NCBI GenBank assembly: GCA_900299145.1
Contig: OMIN01000049.1
Location: forward strand, 1 to 34,343
Length of the DNA: 34,343 nt
Direction of reading: 5' to 3'
Source of the DNA: Betaproteobacteria bacterium
GTDB lineage: Bacteria; Pseudomonadota; Gammaproteobacteria; Burkholderiales; SG8-41
Shown here: positions 1-7,958 of the stretch, piece by piece
How positions within the stretch are numbered: the first letter of the stretch is position 1
Layout: each line of letters opens with the position of its first letter
The notes under the pieces: generated by a model
Told to the model about the DNA's origin: nothing
The model's input: only the letters and a program-made list of their open reading frames with translations
Database searches by the model: none
Translations under genes and position numbers: made by a program

Positions 1-28
1 CCATACGGTCAAGATAGAGCAACAAAAC

Positions 29-121
29 GGAGAGATGGCCGAGTGGTCGAAGGCGCTCCCCTGCTAAGGGAGTATAGGCTCAAAAGGCTTATCGAGGGTT
101 CGAATCCCTCTCTCTCCGCCA
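29..121 (+). tRNA. tRNA-Ser (anticodon GCU), CCA encoded
   Basis: The acceptor stem GGAGAGA (29-35) pairs with TCTCTCC (111-117), followed by discriminator G118 and an encoded CCA (119-121). The anticodon stem CTCCC/GGGAG encloses the loop CTGCTAA (61-67), giving anticodon GCT at 63-65, which reads AGC/AGU serine codons. A long variable arm and a T-arm with GGTTCGAATCC complete a class II tRNA of 93 nt, the usual size for tRNA-Ser. A terminator follows within 40 bases, so this is probably the last gene of its transcript. No second copy of the tRNA 3' end was seen further on, so there is no sign of an integrated element using it as attachment site. Confidence 0.97.
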
Positions 122-159
122 GTAGTTAGTTCAAAGAAGTCCTCTGGCATCCACGAAAG

Positions 160-190
160 CCCGATTTTCCTCTAGGAAATCGGGTTTTTT
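160..190 (+). terminator. Rho-independent terminator of tRNA-Ser
   Basis: CCCGATTT (160-167) pairs with AAATCGGG (177-184) around a 9-nt loop whose TCC and GGA can extend the stem with one bulged T. Six T residues follow directly (185-190). Position and form fit an intrinsic terminator of the tRNA transcript. Confidence 0.9.
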
Positions 191-753
191 GTTGCACGTC
201 GTTCGGCAATGTACTTTTCGAAGGGCTATCAGCGCGCGATCCGGATCGTAGTTGACCGAGCAGGCGCGGTGACAGTCAGCCTGTTAGCTGGTGGCGCGGA
301 CTGAGTGTCTCCGCAATATGTAAGGCCGAGAGAATGCATTCCATCTATAAATTATTTAATTAATTCAGATAGTTACAATGGATTGAGTGTCTGTTTGCCT
401 AACCGTTCTCTAGTCCCGTGTCCCACGCATCTGTGGGACAGCATCTAGCCGGCGCGGGTGGCTGTCAGATATCCTGCACTCAGGTTCCCAATTGCTCGAA
501 CAACCATGCCAAGGGATCGCCGATAGTCCTTTGCTCGAGATTGGTGCTGCGGCATTGCGGTAGGGCCAGATGATTAGCATCCGCGTGGGGGCTACCGCTG
601 GTCGATGCGCTCAGGTCTGTCTGCTCCTGCGCACCGTCGTGCCACGGGTTGAGCGGGGCGGCAAGAGGTGCCAGGAGTACAACGCCCATTGAGCCGGACT
701 CAGAATATGAAACGATCTGCGTAGCCTTCACGACGCCGCCCTTCATGGCAATA
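191..753. other. 563 bp with no convincing gene
   Basis: Between the tRNA terminator and the monooxygenase stop codon I see no clear gene. An AT-rich patch (about 346-375, with TTAATTAATT) stands out from the GC-rich surroundings and could hold a promoter, but no convincing pair of boxes with a downstream gene is visible. One minus-strand reading frame (480-746) is listed separately as doubtful. Confidence 0.5.
480..746 (-). CDS. Doubtful small hypothetical protein (88 aa)
   Basis: An 88-codon frame begins 7 bases after the stop codon of the upstream minus-strand monooxygenase, so it could be a co-transcribed small gene. I recognise no family, membrane segment or signal peptide; the product is rich in Ala, Ser and Leu. 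No Shine-Dalgarno sequence precedes the ATG at 746. It may be a chance frame in GC-rich DNA or the remnant of a longer gene. Listed for completeness only. Confidence 0.2.
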   Translation of the reverse strand: MKGGVVKATQIVSYSESGSMGVVLLAPLAAPLNPWHDGAQEQTDLSASTSGSPHADANHLALPQCRSTNLEQRTIGDPLAWLFEQLGT

Positions 754-776
754 TCAAATTGTCGGGCTTTGATATT
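750..776. repeat. 9-bp perfect inverted repeat over a stop codon
   Basis: AATATCAAA (750-758) and TTTGATATT (768-776) are perfect reverse complements around a 9-nt GC-containing loop. The dyad covers the last codons and the TGA stop (754-756) of the monooxygenase gene. No T-run follows on the minus strand, so it is not a standard terminator. It may be an RNA hairpin or a protein site, or chance. Confidence 0.4.
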
Positions 777-1968
777 CGCCGCCCAGCGACACCATTGCCC
801 ATGGCGCTACCTGTGCGTCGGTTGAGAAGCTGAAATGTCCGGCAGCCGCGTGATGATCACGAAAAATCCGCTGCATGGCGCTGATGTCGTAGATGCCGTT
901 GGCGCCGAGCATTTCGTAGATTGAATCCACCGCTTCGCCAATGATTTTTACGCCTACCGCGCTATTACGGCGGTAACGCAATTTGGCATCCATGGTGAGC
1001 GCGTTTCCGCGGCGGTAAACATTTTCAGCCTCGATGCAATCATTGCGCAGCCACAGACGCACGGCGTCTATTTTCGCCGCGGCCATGCCAATCCGAATCT
1101 GCACCGTTTGAAAGTCGCGCATTTTCGCACCCGTATAGGCAGTACTGCGTTCCTTGACCATCTGCGTGGCGAGATCCAGCATGGCGGCTGCATTGCCCAC
1201 TACGCAGCCCGCGATACAGTGGCCGCCCAAGGCTGGCGTGGGTACTTTAAACATTGGATTGGCGTGCAGCTTCAGGCCGGGATATGCGTGCGACCGGGCG
1301 GCCACATGCATGGATAGCGCGCGGTGGCCCGGCACAAAGACACCGTCGCAGACCACCGTGCGGCTGCCGGTGCCGCGCATGCCCAGCGTTTGCCAATCGT
1401 CGATCACCTGGCAGTCTCCAAGCGGTACCTGGCACATTACCCAGTCGACTGGAGCGCCGGCTTCATTCTTGACGATACAGGCGAGTTGCTCCCACGTGGC
1501 GTGATCGACGCCCGACGAAAATCCCCATTTGCCGGTCAATCGCAACCCGCCGCAGACGCGCTTCGCAGTCCCCTGAAAAAAGGCGATGCCCGAAGCGATC
1601 AGTGTGTCGCGGCTCTGTCCCCAGATTTCCTCCTGCGCGGCTTCGGGCCACAGTGCGAGACCCCGGTGATGCGAAGCAAGGTTGGCAACCACCCAGGCGG
1701 TTGAAATATCGCCGCGTGCGAGCACCTCGGGAACGTCGAAATAACTGACAAAGTCCAGTTCCATTCCGCCCCACCTTTTGGGCTGCAGATACCGGAAAAG
1801 GCCGGCCTCGTGTATGGCTTGCACAACCTCAGGCACTAGGCGGGTGGCGGAATCGTTAGCCGATGCGTGTTTGCGCAGGAACGGGATCAGCGAGTGCGCA
1901 CGCTCGAGCGCTTCGTCGATGCCTACGTTGGAAAAATCACGTTGTTGTCTTAAGTCGGGGGCGTTCAT
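754..1968 (-). CDS. Acyl-CoA-dehydrogenase-fold flavin monooxygenase (group D type)
   Basis: The 404-aa protein has the acyl-CoA dehydrogenase fold. Details match the flavin-dependent hydroxylase branch (HpaH/HsaA/DszC-like, two-component, FMNH2 supplied by a reductase) more than true acyl-CoA dehydrogenases: an N-terminal helical domain (about 20-120), the KWGFSSGVDHATW motif (147-159) typical of this branch, then a beta domain and a C-terminal four-helix domain (about 240-395). Such enzymes hydroxylate aromatic or heterocyclic rings or oxidise sulfur or nitrogen; the substrate here is unknown. It lies 30 bases downstream of the luciferase-like monooxygenase on the same strand, so the two are probably one operon. 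No flavin reductase gene is adjacent, so reduced flavin would have to come from elsewhere. The ATG at 1968 is the natural start. Confidence 0.85.
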   Translation of the reverse strand: MNAPDLRQQRDFSNVGIDEALERAHSLIPFLRKHASANDSATRLVPEVVQAIHEAGLFRYLQPKRWGGMELDFVSYFDVPEVLARGDISTAWVVANLASHHRGLALWPEAAQEEIWGQSRDTLIASGIAFFQGTAKRVCGGLRLTGKWGFSSGVDHATWEQLACIVKNEAGAPVDWVMCQVPLGDCQVIDDWQTLGMRGTGSRTVVCDGVFVPGHRALSMHVAARSHAYPGLKLHANPMFKVPTPALGGHCIAGCVVGNAAAMLDLATQMVKERSTAYTGAKMRDFQTVQIRIGMAAAKIDAVRLWLRNDCIEAENVYRRGNALTMDAKLRYRRNSAVGVKIIGEAVDSIYEMLGANGIYDISAMQRIFRDHHAAAGHFSFSTDAQVAPWAMVSLGGEYQSPTI

Positions 1969-1998
1969 GGCGGGCTGGTATCCAAAAAGTTTTGCTTG

Positions 1999-3120
1999 TC
2001 AGGCGGCACGCGCTGGCTTGCCTTCTCGCGCGATGGCTGCGTTGACGCGCGGCATCACTTCAGTCGCCATCAATTCCATCGAACGTTTGGTGAGTGCCGG
2101 ATCGACCCAATCCATGCCGGCGTAGACCAATTCACCAAAATCACCCGTTTCCTCGCGCAGGGCAAGTATCTGATCGACTACTTTATTGACTGTGCCACGG
2201 AGTACCAGTTTGTCGGTGAGATACTCCTCCGTGAGAATCGAGTCCGGATCAGACTCGTTCAACTTGAACGCAGCATGGCGGCCGGCACTGATCATCTTGG
2301 TCAGCAGCAACCGCCAGTAGTAACGGTAAGGGCTGTTGGCATCTGTGCAGCCATAGCTTTCCGCCACCTTGTCATTATCCGCCACGAATATCGTGCGTGC
2401 GATGCGCCAGTCGTTACGGTCCGCGACTTTGCCGACTTCCTTTTTTCCCTGCTCGTAATTTGCCCAATGCGTGGGCAGCCACTTGGACATCAGGAAATTG
2501 GCTGACAACGGATGAAAGTCCCGCCGGCCCATGGCTATGACACCCTTCGAATACGGCGCTACTACCGTGCCAACTATCTCCGGATGCGGATTCTGATACG
2601 GCTTGTAAAGATGGCCGCGCCCGATTTCGAGGCGCCGCGTTGTACGCGTTGTGACTTTGTACCGATTGTTCGGCAAATCAATGTCGTAGGGCTGTTCTCG
2701 CTTCCAGATCTCCAAAATGACATCAATGGCATCGGCGAAGAGCTTGTTGCGGTCCTCGTCAAGGATGCCCAACGCCTCGGCGTCGCAGCGCAAAATGCCC
2801 GGGCTGATGCCGAAAATGAAGCGGCCTTTCGCCAGATGATCGAACATGGCCGCGTGAGAAGCCAGCATGGCGGGGTGCCACTGCGAAATATTGGACGTTC
2901 CGGTGGCGAGTTTGATGTTCTTGGTGTCGCTGACCAGCGTCGCCAAAAACAGCATGCTGCATACAATGTTCTCGGTGATCTCGGTCAGATGTTCACCGAC
3001 AAACGCATCATAAAACCCGAGTTTGTCGGCCAAAATGATGGCCTGACGGTCTTCCTGCAATGTTTCGGTGCAGTTGCGTCCCATCGGATGCAGCGGCATG
3101 GTGAAGTAACCTAAACGCAT
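1999..3120 (-). CDS. Luciferase-like flavin monooxygenase (LLM family)
   Basis: The 373-aa product has the bacterial-luciferase-type TIM barrel: N-terminal MRLGYFTMPLHP, then GFYDAFVGEH, a central TGTSNISQWHPAMLASHAAM strand-helix, and GRFIFGISPGIL. This family uses FMNH2 or F420H2 to oxygenate aldehydes, ketones, sulfonates or nitrogen compounds. In a betaproteobacterium FMN is more likely; the substrate is unknown. The start at 3120 is chosen because AGGAGA lies 6-7 bases upstream and the protein then begins at the conserved first strand. A longer frame to 3189 would add 23 unconserved residues. It is probably co-transcribed with the downstream group D monooxygenase (30-bp gap), which suggests one oxidative pathway sharing a flavin supply. 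Confidence 0.87.
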   Translation of the reverse strand: MRLGYFTMPLHPMGRNCTETLQEDRQAIILADKLGFYDAFVGEHLTEITENIVCSMLFLATLVSDTKNIKLATGTSNISQWHPAMLASHAAMFDHLAKGRFIFGISPGILRCDAEALGILDEDRNKLFADAIDVILEIWKREQPYDIDLPNNRYKVTTRTTRRLEIGRGHLYKPYQNPHPEIVGTVVAPYSKGVIAMGRRDFHPLSANFLMSKWLPTHWANYEQGKKEVGKVADRNDWRIARTIFVADNDKVAESYGCTDANSPYRYYWRLLLTKMISAGRHAAFKLNESDPDSILTEEYLTDKLVLRGTVNKVVDQILALREETGDFGELVYAGMDWVDPALTKRSMELMATEVMPRVNAAIAREGKPARAA

Positions 3121-3216
3121 GGTCAGTCTCCTGTGTGGGTAAGTGTGTGTCCCGATACGCGATCGTGATCCGTGTTCCTCGCACTGCAATTTGCAATGGC
3201 CGGCCTGCCCCCGGCG

Positions 3217-3819
3217 TCAGAATTTCATGCCGATACCTATGCCATAGATCAGCGGGTCGATTCTCAGATGTGCCGCAGTCGCGCCGGTGGCAACGACTTT
3301 GACGTCGGTGTCCATCCAGACTTTTTTGATATCAAGATTGATGAAAAACCGCTTGTCGATGGCAATATCCACACCTGCCTGGATGGCGGCTCCCCAGCTT
3401 GATCGGTCCAGCGTTAGTGTTCCGCCGCCCAAATTGACGTCATAAAAGCGCGTGTAATTGATTCCGGCGCCCAGATAGGGGCGGAATTGCTGGTCCGGCA
3501 GGAAGTGATATTGCAGCGTCAGTGTCGGCGGCAGATGTTTCACGGAGCCCACGGGAGCACCGCCTGCCGTGACTTCGTGCTTGCGGGTGGCCAGTATCAG
3601 TTCAAGCGCAAAATTGCGCGTGATGAAGTAACTGAAATCCAGTTCCGGGGTTATTTTGGAGTTGATGTCAATATTCAGTGCCGACGAACTTGCGTCCGGA
3701 CTGATGTTGACCACCCGAGCCCGGGCCAGCCAATCACCTTGCGCGGCTTGTACTGTGATTGTCGAAACCAGCATGGCGCCTGCGGCGCAACCCAGCACTG
3801 CCTTCCACTTGCGTACCAT
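3217..3819 (-). CDS. ompW: OmpW-family outer membrane protein
   Basis: The 200-aa protein has a cleavable signal peptide (MVRKWKAVLGCAAGAMLVSTI, cleavage probably after VQA), repeated amphipathic beta strands, the OmpW hallmarks LPPTLTLQYHF and FRPYLGAGINYTRF, and a C-terminal aromatic residue (GIGMKF) as used by the BAM machinery. OmpW forms an eight-stranded barrel with a hydrophobic channel thought to pass small apolar molecules. I chose the ATG at 3819, not 3825 or 3852, because GGAG then sits 8 bases upstream. The promoter carries an FNR/Anr-like site, matching the known oxygen-dependent control of ompW in enterobacteria. It precedes the two monooxygenase genes on the same strand with a 96-bp gap, so read-through is possible. 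Confidence 0.93.
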   Translation of the reverse strand: MVRKWKAVLGCAAGAMLVSTITVQAAQGDWLARARVVNISPDASSSALNIDINSKITPELDFSYFITRNFALELILATRKHEVTAGGAPVGSVKHLPPTLTLQYHFLPDQQFRPYLGAGINYTRFYDVNLGGGTLTLDRSSWGAAIQAGVDIAIDKRFFINLDIKKVWMDTDVKVVATGATAAHLRIDPLIYGIGIGMKF

Positions 3820-3852
3820 TTGCATTTCTCCAAGTATGAATAGCACGATCAA

Positions 3853-3894
3853 ATGCTATGCAAACCCGGTGGCGATACGTTTGACGTAAATCAA
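3853..3894 (-). promoter_or_regulatory. Predicted class II FNR/Anr-dependent promoter of ompW
   Basis: TTGACGTAAATCAA (3881-3894) matches the FNR consensus TTGAT-N4-ATCAA at 9 of 10 fixed positions and is a near palindrome. On the minus strand a -10-like hexamer TAGCAT lies at 3858-3853. Taking its first base as -12 puts the start site at 3846 and the centre of the box at -41.5, the exact class II FNR position. No -35 hexamer is evident, as expected where FNR replaces it. The site and spacing are seen directly; binding is inferred. Confidence 0.7.
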
Positions 3895-4295
3895 CACGCT
3901 TGCGAACTGCCGCTCCTCAAGCGTGTGCGAGCCAACTCATGCGGTGCGCGAGACCACATTGTCGATAACATCAATACCCCAAATTTTTGTGTGTGGAACG
4001 TAGTGCCCGCTACGATAGATGGGTTGCTTTTATGGTGACCAAGAGATTGCGTGAGTGGCGATGGTTCATGTCGCATAGAAATTCAATGATGCGAGATGGC
4101 GAAAGCCCTGATTGGTTGTTTGGCCGTACGCTGCTAAGATTCCAGCGATGCGGCAATTGACCGGGAATTGCTATGAGAAGCCCGTAAATGGAAGGGGCAA
4201 TGCAATGGCACCAAATACAAAAACGCCAAGACCTTCGGCTTGCCTATCGTTGGTTCAATAGCCGCGCCGCCGGCTCGAGCAGGGGAGATGGTTCG
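3895..4295. other. Intergenic region between ompW and the first Bug gene
   Basis: No gene is seen in these 401 bases apart from a possible longer N-terminus of the Bug protein (in-frame ATGs at 4188 and 4200). A weak sigma70-like pair lies at 4112-4117 (TTGGTT) and 4135-4140 (TAAGAT) with a 17-bp spacer, which could serve the Bug gene. Confidence in that promoter is low. Confidence 0.35.
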
Positions 4296-5276
4296 ATGTC
4301 AGTGATTGGCGTCATGACTTGGTTCGTGCTGGCCGTAGCGGCAATGCAGCACGCTGTCGGCTGTGCGCAGGCGCAAAACTATCCCGTCAAGCCCATGCGC
4401 GTAGCCGTCGGTTTTCCGGCTGGCGGGCCCGCCGACACCATGTTGCGTATTATCGGCCGCAAGATGACGGAGCTTTCCGGTCAATCGGTAATTGTCGAGA
4501 ATCGCCCCGGCGCCAACGGCTTTTTGTCGGGTGAATATGTGGCGCGGTCGGCTCCCGATGGTTACACACAATTGTTTGCGTCGGGCAGCATGTTGTCGTT
4601 CACAAAGTATATGTATTCCAAGCCGCTAATCGATCCGGATCGTGAACTGGCGCTGGTAACACAGGCGGTGTCGGTGCCGCAGATTTTTGTTGCGCATCCT
4701 TCACTGCCGGTCAAAACGCTGAAGGATCTGGCGCAACTCGCCGCACGCCGGCCCGGGCAGTTGAATTTTTCGATTATCGGGCAGGGCGGGTTGATTCATT
4801 TGGGCACGGAGTTGTTCAAAATGTCCGCCGGCATTTCGATGAACAACGTGCAGTACAAAGGCGCCGCGCCCGCCATTGTCGATCTCATTGGCGGACATAT
4901 TGAAGCGGCGCTCTTCGATGTGCCCGCGGTAGTGGGCTATCTGCCTTCGGGCAAAATACGGCCGCTCGCGGTCACCAGCAGCGAGCGCATCAAGCAGCTG
5001 CCCCTTGTGCCTACCACCGCCGAGTCAGGGTATTTGAGTGTGCGCTCCGACAGTTGGTATGCCGTCGCCGCACCAGCGGCTGTGCCGTCGGAATTGATTC
5101 AGCGCATGAATAAACTATGGGTCGCCGCGGTGCGTGCGCAGGAAACGCGCGATTTACTTTACGCGATTGGCGTTGGCGCGGTGGGTAGCAGTGTTGAGGA
5201 TTTCACCACGTTCCGCGCGGCGGAAGCGCGCAAGTGGAGCGAGTTGATTCGCAAAATCAATCTGAAACTGGAGTAG
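4296..5276 (+). CDS. Bug/TctC-family periplasmic solute-binding protein (1)
   Basis: The 326-aa product is an exported binding protein of the Bug (TctC) family, which bind carboxylates and other small polar ligands in the periplasm. From ATG 4296 it starts with a signal peptide (MSVIGVMTWFVLAVAAM, cleavage probably after AQA). The family signatures follow: YPVKPMRVAVGFPAGGPAD (ligand loop with the conserved GGxxD Asp), ENRPGANG, APDGYT and VQYKGAAPA. AGGGGAG 8 bases upstream supports 4296; starts at 4188 or 4200 would place 32-36 extra residues before the signal peptide. The GST-like gene starts 2 bases after this stop codon, so the two are translationally coupled. No TctA/TctB membrane genes are nearby. 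Confidence 0.92.
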   Translation: MSVIGVMTWFVLAVAAMQHAVGCAQAQNYPVKPMRVAVGFPAGGPADTMLRIIGRKMTELSGQSVIVENRPGANGFLSGEYVARSAPDGYTQLFASGSMLSFTKYMYSKPLIDPDRELALVTQAVSVPQIFVAHPSLPVKTLKDLAQLAARRPGQLNFSIIGQGGLIHLGTELFKMSAGISMNNVQYKGAAPAIVDLIGGHIEAALFDVPAVVGYLPSGKIRPLAVTSSERIKQLPLVPTTAESGYLSVRSDSWYAVAAPAAVPSELIQRMNKLWVAAVRAQETRDLLYAIGVGAVGSSVEDFTTFRAAEARKWSELIRKINLKLE

Positions 5277-5278
5277 TA

Positions 5279-5917
5279 GTGTCTGACAAAATGAAACTGC
5301 ACTGGTCGTCGCGCTCGCCCTATGTGCGCAAGGTCATGATTTGCGTCCATGAACTGGGGCTGGAGAACCGCATTGAACGCATTTCGTCGGTGGTGTCACT
5401 GTCGAAACCCAATTCGGAGGTAATGCGCGACAATCCGCTGGGCAGAATTCCCACGCTGATTCTCGACGATGGGCGCGTGTTTCATGAATCCGTGGTGATC
5501 TGTGAGTATCTCGATAGCCTGCACACGGGCACGCCACTGTTTCCGGCGGTGTCGGCAAATAAGGGGGAAGCCCGCTGGACGGCGCTACGGCGTCACGCGC
5601 TGGGCAATGGCATGCTGGATGCGCTGCTGCTGTGGCGCTCGGAGGTGATGAAACCCGCTGCGCGGCAAACGCCGGAATGGCTGACCACCTTCGATCTTAA
5701 AACACGTAATGGCTTAAAAGCCATCGAAGCTGATGCAGATAATCTGGCGCGTACGCCGTTTGACATAGGCCATGTCGGTATCGGCGCCGCGCTGGCGTAT
5801 CTGGATTTTCGCTTCAGTGATTTCGGCTGGCGCAAGGATCATCCGCGCACGGACGCGTGGATGCAGCAATTCTCGCAGCGTGATTCGGTGAAGAAAACCG
5901 CGTTTATTGATGCTTGA
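5279..5917 (+). CDS. Glutathione S-transferase-like protein
   Basis: The 212-aa protein has an N-terminal thioredoxin-like domain and a C-terminal helical domain. In the first are the serine-rich active-site segment WSSRSPYVRKV (9-19), the cis-proline in GRIPTLI (P58) and the glutathione-binding Glu-Ser pair (E70-S71 in FHESVVI). It probably conjugates or isomerises a small thiol-reactive substrate, or removes a glutathione adduct; the substrate is unknown. I prefer the GTG at 5279: GGAG lies 5 bases upstream and overlaps the end of the Bug gene. The ATG at 5291 lacks a well-placed ribosome site but is a possible alternative. Tight coupling to the Bug gene suggests that the imported compound or its product is the substrate. 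Confidence 0.87.
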   Translation: MSDKMKLHWSSRSPYVRKVMICVHELGLENRIERISSVVSLSKPNSEVMRDNPLGRIPTLILDDGRVFHESVVICEYLDSLHTGTPLFPAVSANKGEARWTALRRHALGNGMLDALLLWRSEVMKPAARQTPEWLTTFDLKTRNGLKAIEADADNLARTPFDIGHVGIGAALAYLDFRFSDFGWRKDHPRTDAWMQQFSQRDSVKKTAFIDA

Positions 5918-5944
5918 GCGCGGCTGAGGGTGCGCGCGATCCAG

Positions 5945-6805
5945 TTACCTCTGCTTCGCCAAAAACCCCAGCAAAATCTGATTAAAAACAACAGGTTGTT
6001 CCCAATACGGGCTGTGGCCCGCCTCGGTGACGATGTGCACTTCCGCGTGCGGCATGTGCTGCGCCTGCATGCGCAGCAGCGACGGTGGTGTGTAAAGGTC
6101 GGAGTCGCCGGTCATCAGCAATGTCGGGTGTTCGATGGATTCCAGCCGCGCCCACGTCAGCGGCTGTTTCATTTTCGGCGTGACGCGCTTGCCGGGAATA
6201 GCCTGATGCTCCAGGGCCTGCCACGCCGCGAGACCCTCGGGATTGCCGGCGCGATAGGATGGCGATAGTTCCTGAAAATCGTGCGGCAGCTTGGCGAAAA
6301 ACGGTGGCCGCAAACGCGCATTGACCGCGGCGTAATCGGCTTCGGTAATGCCCATGTACGATGACACCACGGTCAGGCTGCACACGTTTTCCGGGTACGC
6401 CAGCGTGTAGTCAATGGCGAAAAAGCCACCCTGCGCGGCGGATACCAGATGCACTTTGCCGAGTTTAAGATGCTGAAGCAATCGATGCAGGTCATCCGCA
6501 CCGTAGCCGGGGTTGTCCACATCGCCCGGGTCTGAGCGGTGGTAGCCACGCCGCGAATAGCCGATCGCACGATAACCCGCCGCGGCCAGCACTGGTTGCT
6601 GATAGACCCAGCCGGCGGCGCTTTGCGTGCCGGCGTGAAGCAAAATCACTGGCGTGCCATTGCCGGCAGTATCCCAGTACCACAGGCGCGAACCGTCGAC
6701 GTCGACCATGCCTTCCTGCGCGGGCGCTTGCGGTGGCACGGGCACGGGCTCCCACATGGGGGCCCGTGTAGCGGGCGCTCCCGCAGATAAGCTGTTACTC
6801 GTCAT
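5945..6805 (-). CDS. Alpha/beta-hydrolase-fold protein lacking the nucleophile serine
   Basis: The 286-aa protein has the alpha/beta hydrolase fold: oxyanion strand LLHAGTQSA (about 55-63), GYSRRGYHRSD (82-92), the acid in MTGDSDLYTPP (D236) and the histidine in EAGHSPYWEQP (H264). At the nucleophile elbow, where Gly-x-Ser-x-Gly is expected, the sequence reads SAAQG, so residue 124 is Ala (GCG codon), not Ser. The enzyme is therefore either a non-hydrolytic member of the fold (as in some lyases, dioxygenases and binding proteins) or inactive. The ATG at 6805 has GGAG 8 bases upstream; the frame upstream to 6847 lacks such support. It converges with the GST-like gene (27-bp gap) and diverges from the second Bug gene. 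Confidence 0.88.
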   Translation of the reverse strand: MTSNSLSAGAPATRAPMWEPVPVPPQAPAQEGMVDVDGSRLWYWDTAGNGTPVILLHAGTQSAAGWVYQQPVLAAAGYRAIGYSRRGYHRSDPGDVDNPGYGADDLHRLLQHLKLGKVHLVSAAQGGFFAIDYTLAYPENVCSLTVVSSYMGITEADYAAVNARLRPPFFAKLPHDFQELSPSYRAGNPEGLAAWQALEHQAIPGKRVTPKMKQPLTWARLESIEHPTLLMTGDSDLYTPPSLLRMQAQHMPHAEVHIVTEAGHSPYWEQPVVFNQILLGFLAKQR

Positions 6806-6937
6806 GAAATATCTCCGGAATGCGCTAACGGAATATGCATTGGGCACGCAGCGCAGTTCATATTGCGAGTCTCATTGTGGCATAGTCCGCCGCTGCATGA
6901 TGTAATCCAAAGCTTAAATTCAGAAAGCTTGGCGCGT

Positions 6938-7933
6938 ATGACTGGGATTAATAAATGGGTGCAAGGAGCGTGCGGTTGGTGCGTGTGCGGGGCCATGGCC
7001 CTGGCCTGTGCACTATCGGGTGCGGCAGCGCACGCGCAAGCCTATCCCGTCAAACCCGTGCGCATTGTCAACCCGTTCAGCCCCGGCGGTTCACTTGACC
7101 TAGTGGCGCGCCTGCTGGCGAAATCCTTGAGCAGCGGACTGGGCCAGCAATTCATTGTCGAGAATCGTCCTGGTGCGGGCGGCTCAATTGGTGTTGAGCT
7201 GGTGGCGAAGGCTGCGCCCGATGGCTACACCCTTCTGATTGTTCAAAGCAGCATCACGGTGAACCCCAGTTTGCAACGCAAGGTGGGCTATGATCCGGTA
7301 AAGGATTTCGAGCCAATTTCCAAAGTGTCGTCATACATGTTTTTTGTGGTGGCGCATCCATCGCTGCCGGCGCGTAATGTCAAGTCTTTGATTTCATTGG
7401 CAAAAGCGAAACCGGGCGAAATTCCTTATGCATCGGTGGGCGTAGGCAGCGGAACGCATCTCGCGGGTGAGTTGTTTGGCCACATGGCTGGCGTCAGGCT
7501 TGCGCATATCCCATACAAAGGCACCGGGCAGGTAATGCCGGATTTGCTGGGCGGGCAAATTGCGCTGACGTTTGGCAGTACCAGCGTGGTACCGCATGTA
7601 AAGCAGGGTAAGCTGTACGCGCTGGGCGTCACCGGTGCGCGGCGCTCAGCGGTGTTGCCGGAGGTGCCGACCGTGGCGGAATCCGGTATCCCCGGTTACG
7701 AGGTAACGGCGTGGAATGCGCTGTTCGCACCGGCGGGTACGCCCATGGCCATCCTTGCGCGGTTGAATGAACTCACGCGCAAGAATATTGCGCAATCCGA
7801 GGCAAAATCGGTGATGGACGCGCAAGGGCTGGACGGCGACACCGGCACATCGGCCGAACTGGCGGCGCTGGTGAAAACGGAATTGGCTAAATGGGCGCGA
7901 GTGATCAAGGTCGCGGGTATCAAACCCGAGTAA
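6938..7933 (+). CDS. Bug/TctC-family periplasmic solute-binding protein (2)
   Basis: The 331-aa exported binding protein has a long signal peptide (hydrophobic core CGAMALACALSGAAAHA, cleavage after AHA). Family motifs follow: YPVKPVRIVNPFSPGGSLD (conserved loop Asp), ENRPGAGGSIG, APDGYTLLIV and IPYKGTGQVMPDLLGGQIA. The ATG at 6938 gives a normal n-region; the frame is open back to 6863, but those residues do not belong to a signal peptide. The ribosome site is weak. It opens the 14-kb plus-strand block, and the MmgE/PrpD gene follows after 25 bp. It probably captures the organic acid degraded by the block, but this is inference from position only. Confidence 0.92.
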   Translation: MTGINKWVQGACGWCVCGAMALACALSGAAAHAQAYPVKPVRIVNPFSPGGSLDLVARLLAKSLSSGLGQQFIVENRPGAGGSIGVELVAKAAPDGYTLLIVQSSITVNPSLQRKVGYDPVKDFEPISKVSSYMFFVVAHPSLPARNVKSLISLAKAKPGEIPYASVGVGSGTHLAGELFGHMAGVRLAHIPYKGTGQVMPDLLGGQIALTFGSTSVVPHVKQGKLYALGVTGARRSAVLPEVPTVAESGIPGYEVTAWNALFAPAGTPMAILARLNELTRKNIAQSEAKSVMDAQGLDGDTGTSAELAALVKTELAKWARVIKVAGIKPE

Positions 7934-7958
7934 CTGGCGGTGTGAACTGGAGCTAATC

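Noticed and set aside
29..190. tRNA-Ser as integration site of a genomic island
   Set aside because: No integrase and no second copy of the tRNA 3' end were found in the window.
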